From Bacteroidia bacterium (GTDB taxonomy: Bacteria; Bacteroidota; Bacteroidia; Cytophagales; Cyclobacteriaceae): a stretch of DNA of 7,484 nucleotides. Of the stretch, positions 5,856 through 7,484 are shown one piece after another (position 1 is the first letter of the stretch; each line of letters starts with the position of its first letter). The notes under the pieces were generated by a model, which was given only the letters and a program-made list of their open reading frames with translations, ran no database searches and was not told the DNA's origin. The position numbers and the translations under genes are program-made. The stretch lies in assembly GCA_012031955.1 (NCBI GenBank), contig JAAURZ010000103.1:1-7484 (forward strand), written 5' to 3'.

Positions 5856-7484
5856 ATGATCAAAAACTACCTTCTCACGAGTATCCGAAACATCAGGAAA
5901 CACTTCGTCTATTCACTCATTAATATAACCGGTCTTGGGCTTGGCCTTGCAATCTGCCTCCTGCTGGTGGTCTGGATCAGACACGAACTGAGTTATGATA
6001 AGTTCTATGCAAAGTCGGACCGCATCTATCGCGCGGCGCTGGAGTACAGCTTCGGGGGACAGGTGGTTAAAACATCGGTGTCGCCGACAGCGCTGCTTCC
6101 TTCACTGGAAAAGAATTTTGCGGAAGTGGAAACAGGTGTGCGTGTGTACAACCCTTCGGCCTGGCGCTCATATATCGTCCGCCATGAGGACAACCTTTTT
6201 GAGGAAAGTAAATTCTACTATGCCGACTCCACCTTTTTTGATGTTTTCTCCATCACCCTGCTCGCCGGTGATCAGCAGACGGCCCTGAAGGAACCTTACA
6301 GCGTGATCGTCACAAAGTCGACCGCGAAAAAATATTTCGGCAATGAAGATCCCCTCGGAAAAGTGCTCATCGTGAACGACCGCGACTACACAGTTACGGG
6401 ACTGATCGACGACATGCCCGGCAACGCCACTTTGCAATTCGATTTTCTCGGATCGTTTCATTCGCTGCGCGCGGGACGCGAGGAACCGATCTGGTGGAGT
6501 GCCAACTACCAGACGTTTGTAGTGATCGACGGTAATGCCAATATCGATTCGCTTACGCGGAAAGGTAATGCCCTCATCAAAAAGGAACTTGCGTCGGAAT
6601 TGACAGGCGAGGGAGACTACGTGAAGTACAACTACACCCGGCTGACCGACATCCATCTCTACTCCGATGTGGAGGAGCCCGTGGTAGTAGGCGATATCAA
6701 ATATGTATATATTTTCTCCGCCATCGCGCTGCTCATACTGTTGATTGCCTGCATCAACTACGTGAACCTCGCCACGGCACGCGCAGTAGACCGCGCCAAA
6801 GAAGTGGGCGTACGCAAAGTGGTTGGCGCGCTTCGCAACCAGTTGTTTGCTCAGTTTATCGGCGAGTCGCTCGTTATCACCTTCCTCGCGCTCGCGCTGG
6901 CATTGGTGCTTGCGCGTTTCGCGCTGCCTTTCTTCAACGACCTCAGCGGCAAGTCTCTCACCATGTCGCAGTTGCTAACACCGGAATTCCTGTTGTACTA
7001 TCTCGCAGGTATGATTTCGATTGCCTTGCTGGCGGGCGCTTATCCGGCCTTCGCCATCACTGCCTTCAAACCTGTGCAAATGCTGAAGGGTAACTTCCGT
7101 TCCTCGGGCCGGGGCGTCTGGCTGCGTCGCGTGCTCGTAACTGCGCAGTTCAGCATTTCCATGGTGCTCATCATCGGCACGCTGGTGATCTACAATCAAC
7201 TGCAATTTATTCAGCAGAAAAAGTTGGGCTATGATCGCGATAATGTGATCGTATTGCCGTACGATGGCAAGACGGCGGAGTCGTTCGAGTCGCTGCGCGA
7301 CGAACTGAAGCGCACCGGCGTTGTTGGCGCCGTGGGTCGCGGATCTGAATCACCGGCCAATATACAGGGTGGCTACACCGTAAGGGCGGAAGGAAGCGAC
7401 CGTGACATGGGCATCACCGGACTTACCGCCGACGAAAACTATGTGGCATCTATGGGCATGGAGATCACTGTCGGGCGCGACTTC
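5856..7484 (+). CDS. ABC-transporter permease, FtsX/MacB type (3' end outside window)
   Basis: An open frame of 543 codons runs without a stop from the ATG at 5856 to the right edge. The usual family length is about 780-800 residues, so roughly two thirds are present. MIKNYLLTSIRNIRKHFVYS is the typical opening, followed by membrane helix 1 (about 18-41). A MacB-like periplasmic core covers about 45-280, with FFDVFSITLLAGD and VTKSTAKKYFGNEDPLGK. An FtsX domain follows with helices at about 286-304, 335-358 and 378-402; its hallmark is NYVNLATARAVDRAKEVGVR at 301-320. A further helix lies at about 428-446, and a second periplasmic domain begins and is cut off. These inner-membrane permeases pair with a separate ATPase in export or mechanotransmission complexes; no ATPase gene is in the window. 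The start has no Shine-Dalgarno site. The gene diverges from the sensor-kinase operon and may be its target, by position only. Confidence 0.93.
   Translation, partial: MIKNYLLTSIRNIRKHFVYSLINITGLGLGLAICLLLVVWIRHELSYDKFYAKSDRIYRAALEYSFGGQVVKTSVSPTALLPSLEKNFAEVETGVRVYNPSAWRSYIVRHEDNLFEESKFYYADSTFFDVFSITLLAGDQQTALKEPYSVIVTKSTAKKYFGNEDPLGKVLIVNDRDYTVTGLIDDMPGNATLQFDFLGSFHSLRAGREEPIWWSANYQTFVVIDGNANIDSLTRKGNALIKKELASELTGEGDYVKYNYTRLTDIHLYSDVEEPVVVGDIKYVYIFSAIALLILLIACINYVNLATARAVDRAKEVGVRKVVGALRNQLFAQFIGESLVITFLALALALVLARFALPFFNDLSGKSLTMSQLLTPEFLLYYLAGMISIALLAGAYPAFAITAFKPVQMLKGNFRSSGRGVWLRRVLVTAQFSISMVLIIGTLVIYNQLQFIQQKKLGYDRDNVIVLPYDGKTAESFESLRDELKRTGVVGAVGRGSESPANIQGGYTVRAEGSDRDMGITGLTADENYVASMGMEITVGRDF

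Noticed and set aside
5047..5859. 270-codon plus-strand ORF running across the kinase 5' end and the intergenic region into the permease start
   Set aside because: Most of it is antisense to the propeller coding sequence, it is Arg/Cys-rich without domains, and its end overlaps the well-supported permease start.
6168..6656. 162-codon minus-strand ORF inside the permease
   Set aside because: It is a shadow of the well-supported plus-strand permease reading frame.

Overview
The window looks like chromosomal DNA of a Bacteroidota bacterium, probably Cytophagales-like. The reasons are a periplasmic 'reg_prop' beta-propeller sensor kinase with a Y_Y_Y domain, a long FtsX/MacB-type permease of the kind abundant in that phylum, start codons without Shine-Dalgarno sequences, and short CCCGATAATTATCGGG-type palindromes. 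No mobile-element gene, CRISPR array, rRNA or tRNA is visible.

Layout. (1) 1-1258, minus strand: an unrecognised secreted protein that runs off the left edge. Its coding signal moves through three reading frames, with breaks near 540 and near 220. It starts with a signal peptide, has an alanine-rich helical stretch and a TPR-like repeat, and ends in an acidic proline-rich tail. GC rises from about 48% to about 64% along the gene. (2) 1259-2068: about 0.8 kb without a convincing gene. It holds an imperfect hairpin repeat, an 18-bp palindrome, an orphan minus-strand terminator and the terminator of the next operon. (3) 2069-5652, minus strand: a two-component operon, kinase first and NarL/LuxR-type regulator second, with a 17-nt overlap. 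The kinase is split into two open frames by an A8 (coding-strand T8) run at 5119-5126. Reading one T fewer gives a single 988-residue protein. (4) 5653-5855: a 203-bp divergent intergenic region with several small inverted repeats. (5) 5856-7484, plus strand: the first 543 codons of an ABC-transporter permease, cut by the right edge.

How it may work together. The kinase has signal peptide, about 13-14 propeller blades, Y_Y_Y, one membrane helix, HisKA_3 and HATPase. It would sense something in the periplasm and phosphorylate the adjacent regulator at D59. The divergent permease is the nearest candidate target, but this is inferred from position only. Each of the three apparent frameshifts is removed by a one-base change, so sequencing or assembly error must be excluded before a biological reading is preferred. 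I see no clearly new system. The most interesting items are the homopolymer-split kinase, the unknown TPR secreted protein and the structured gene-free region.
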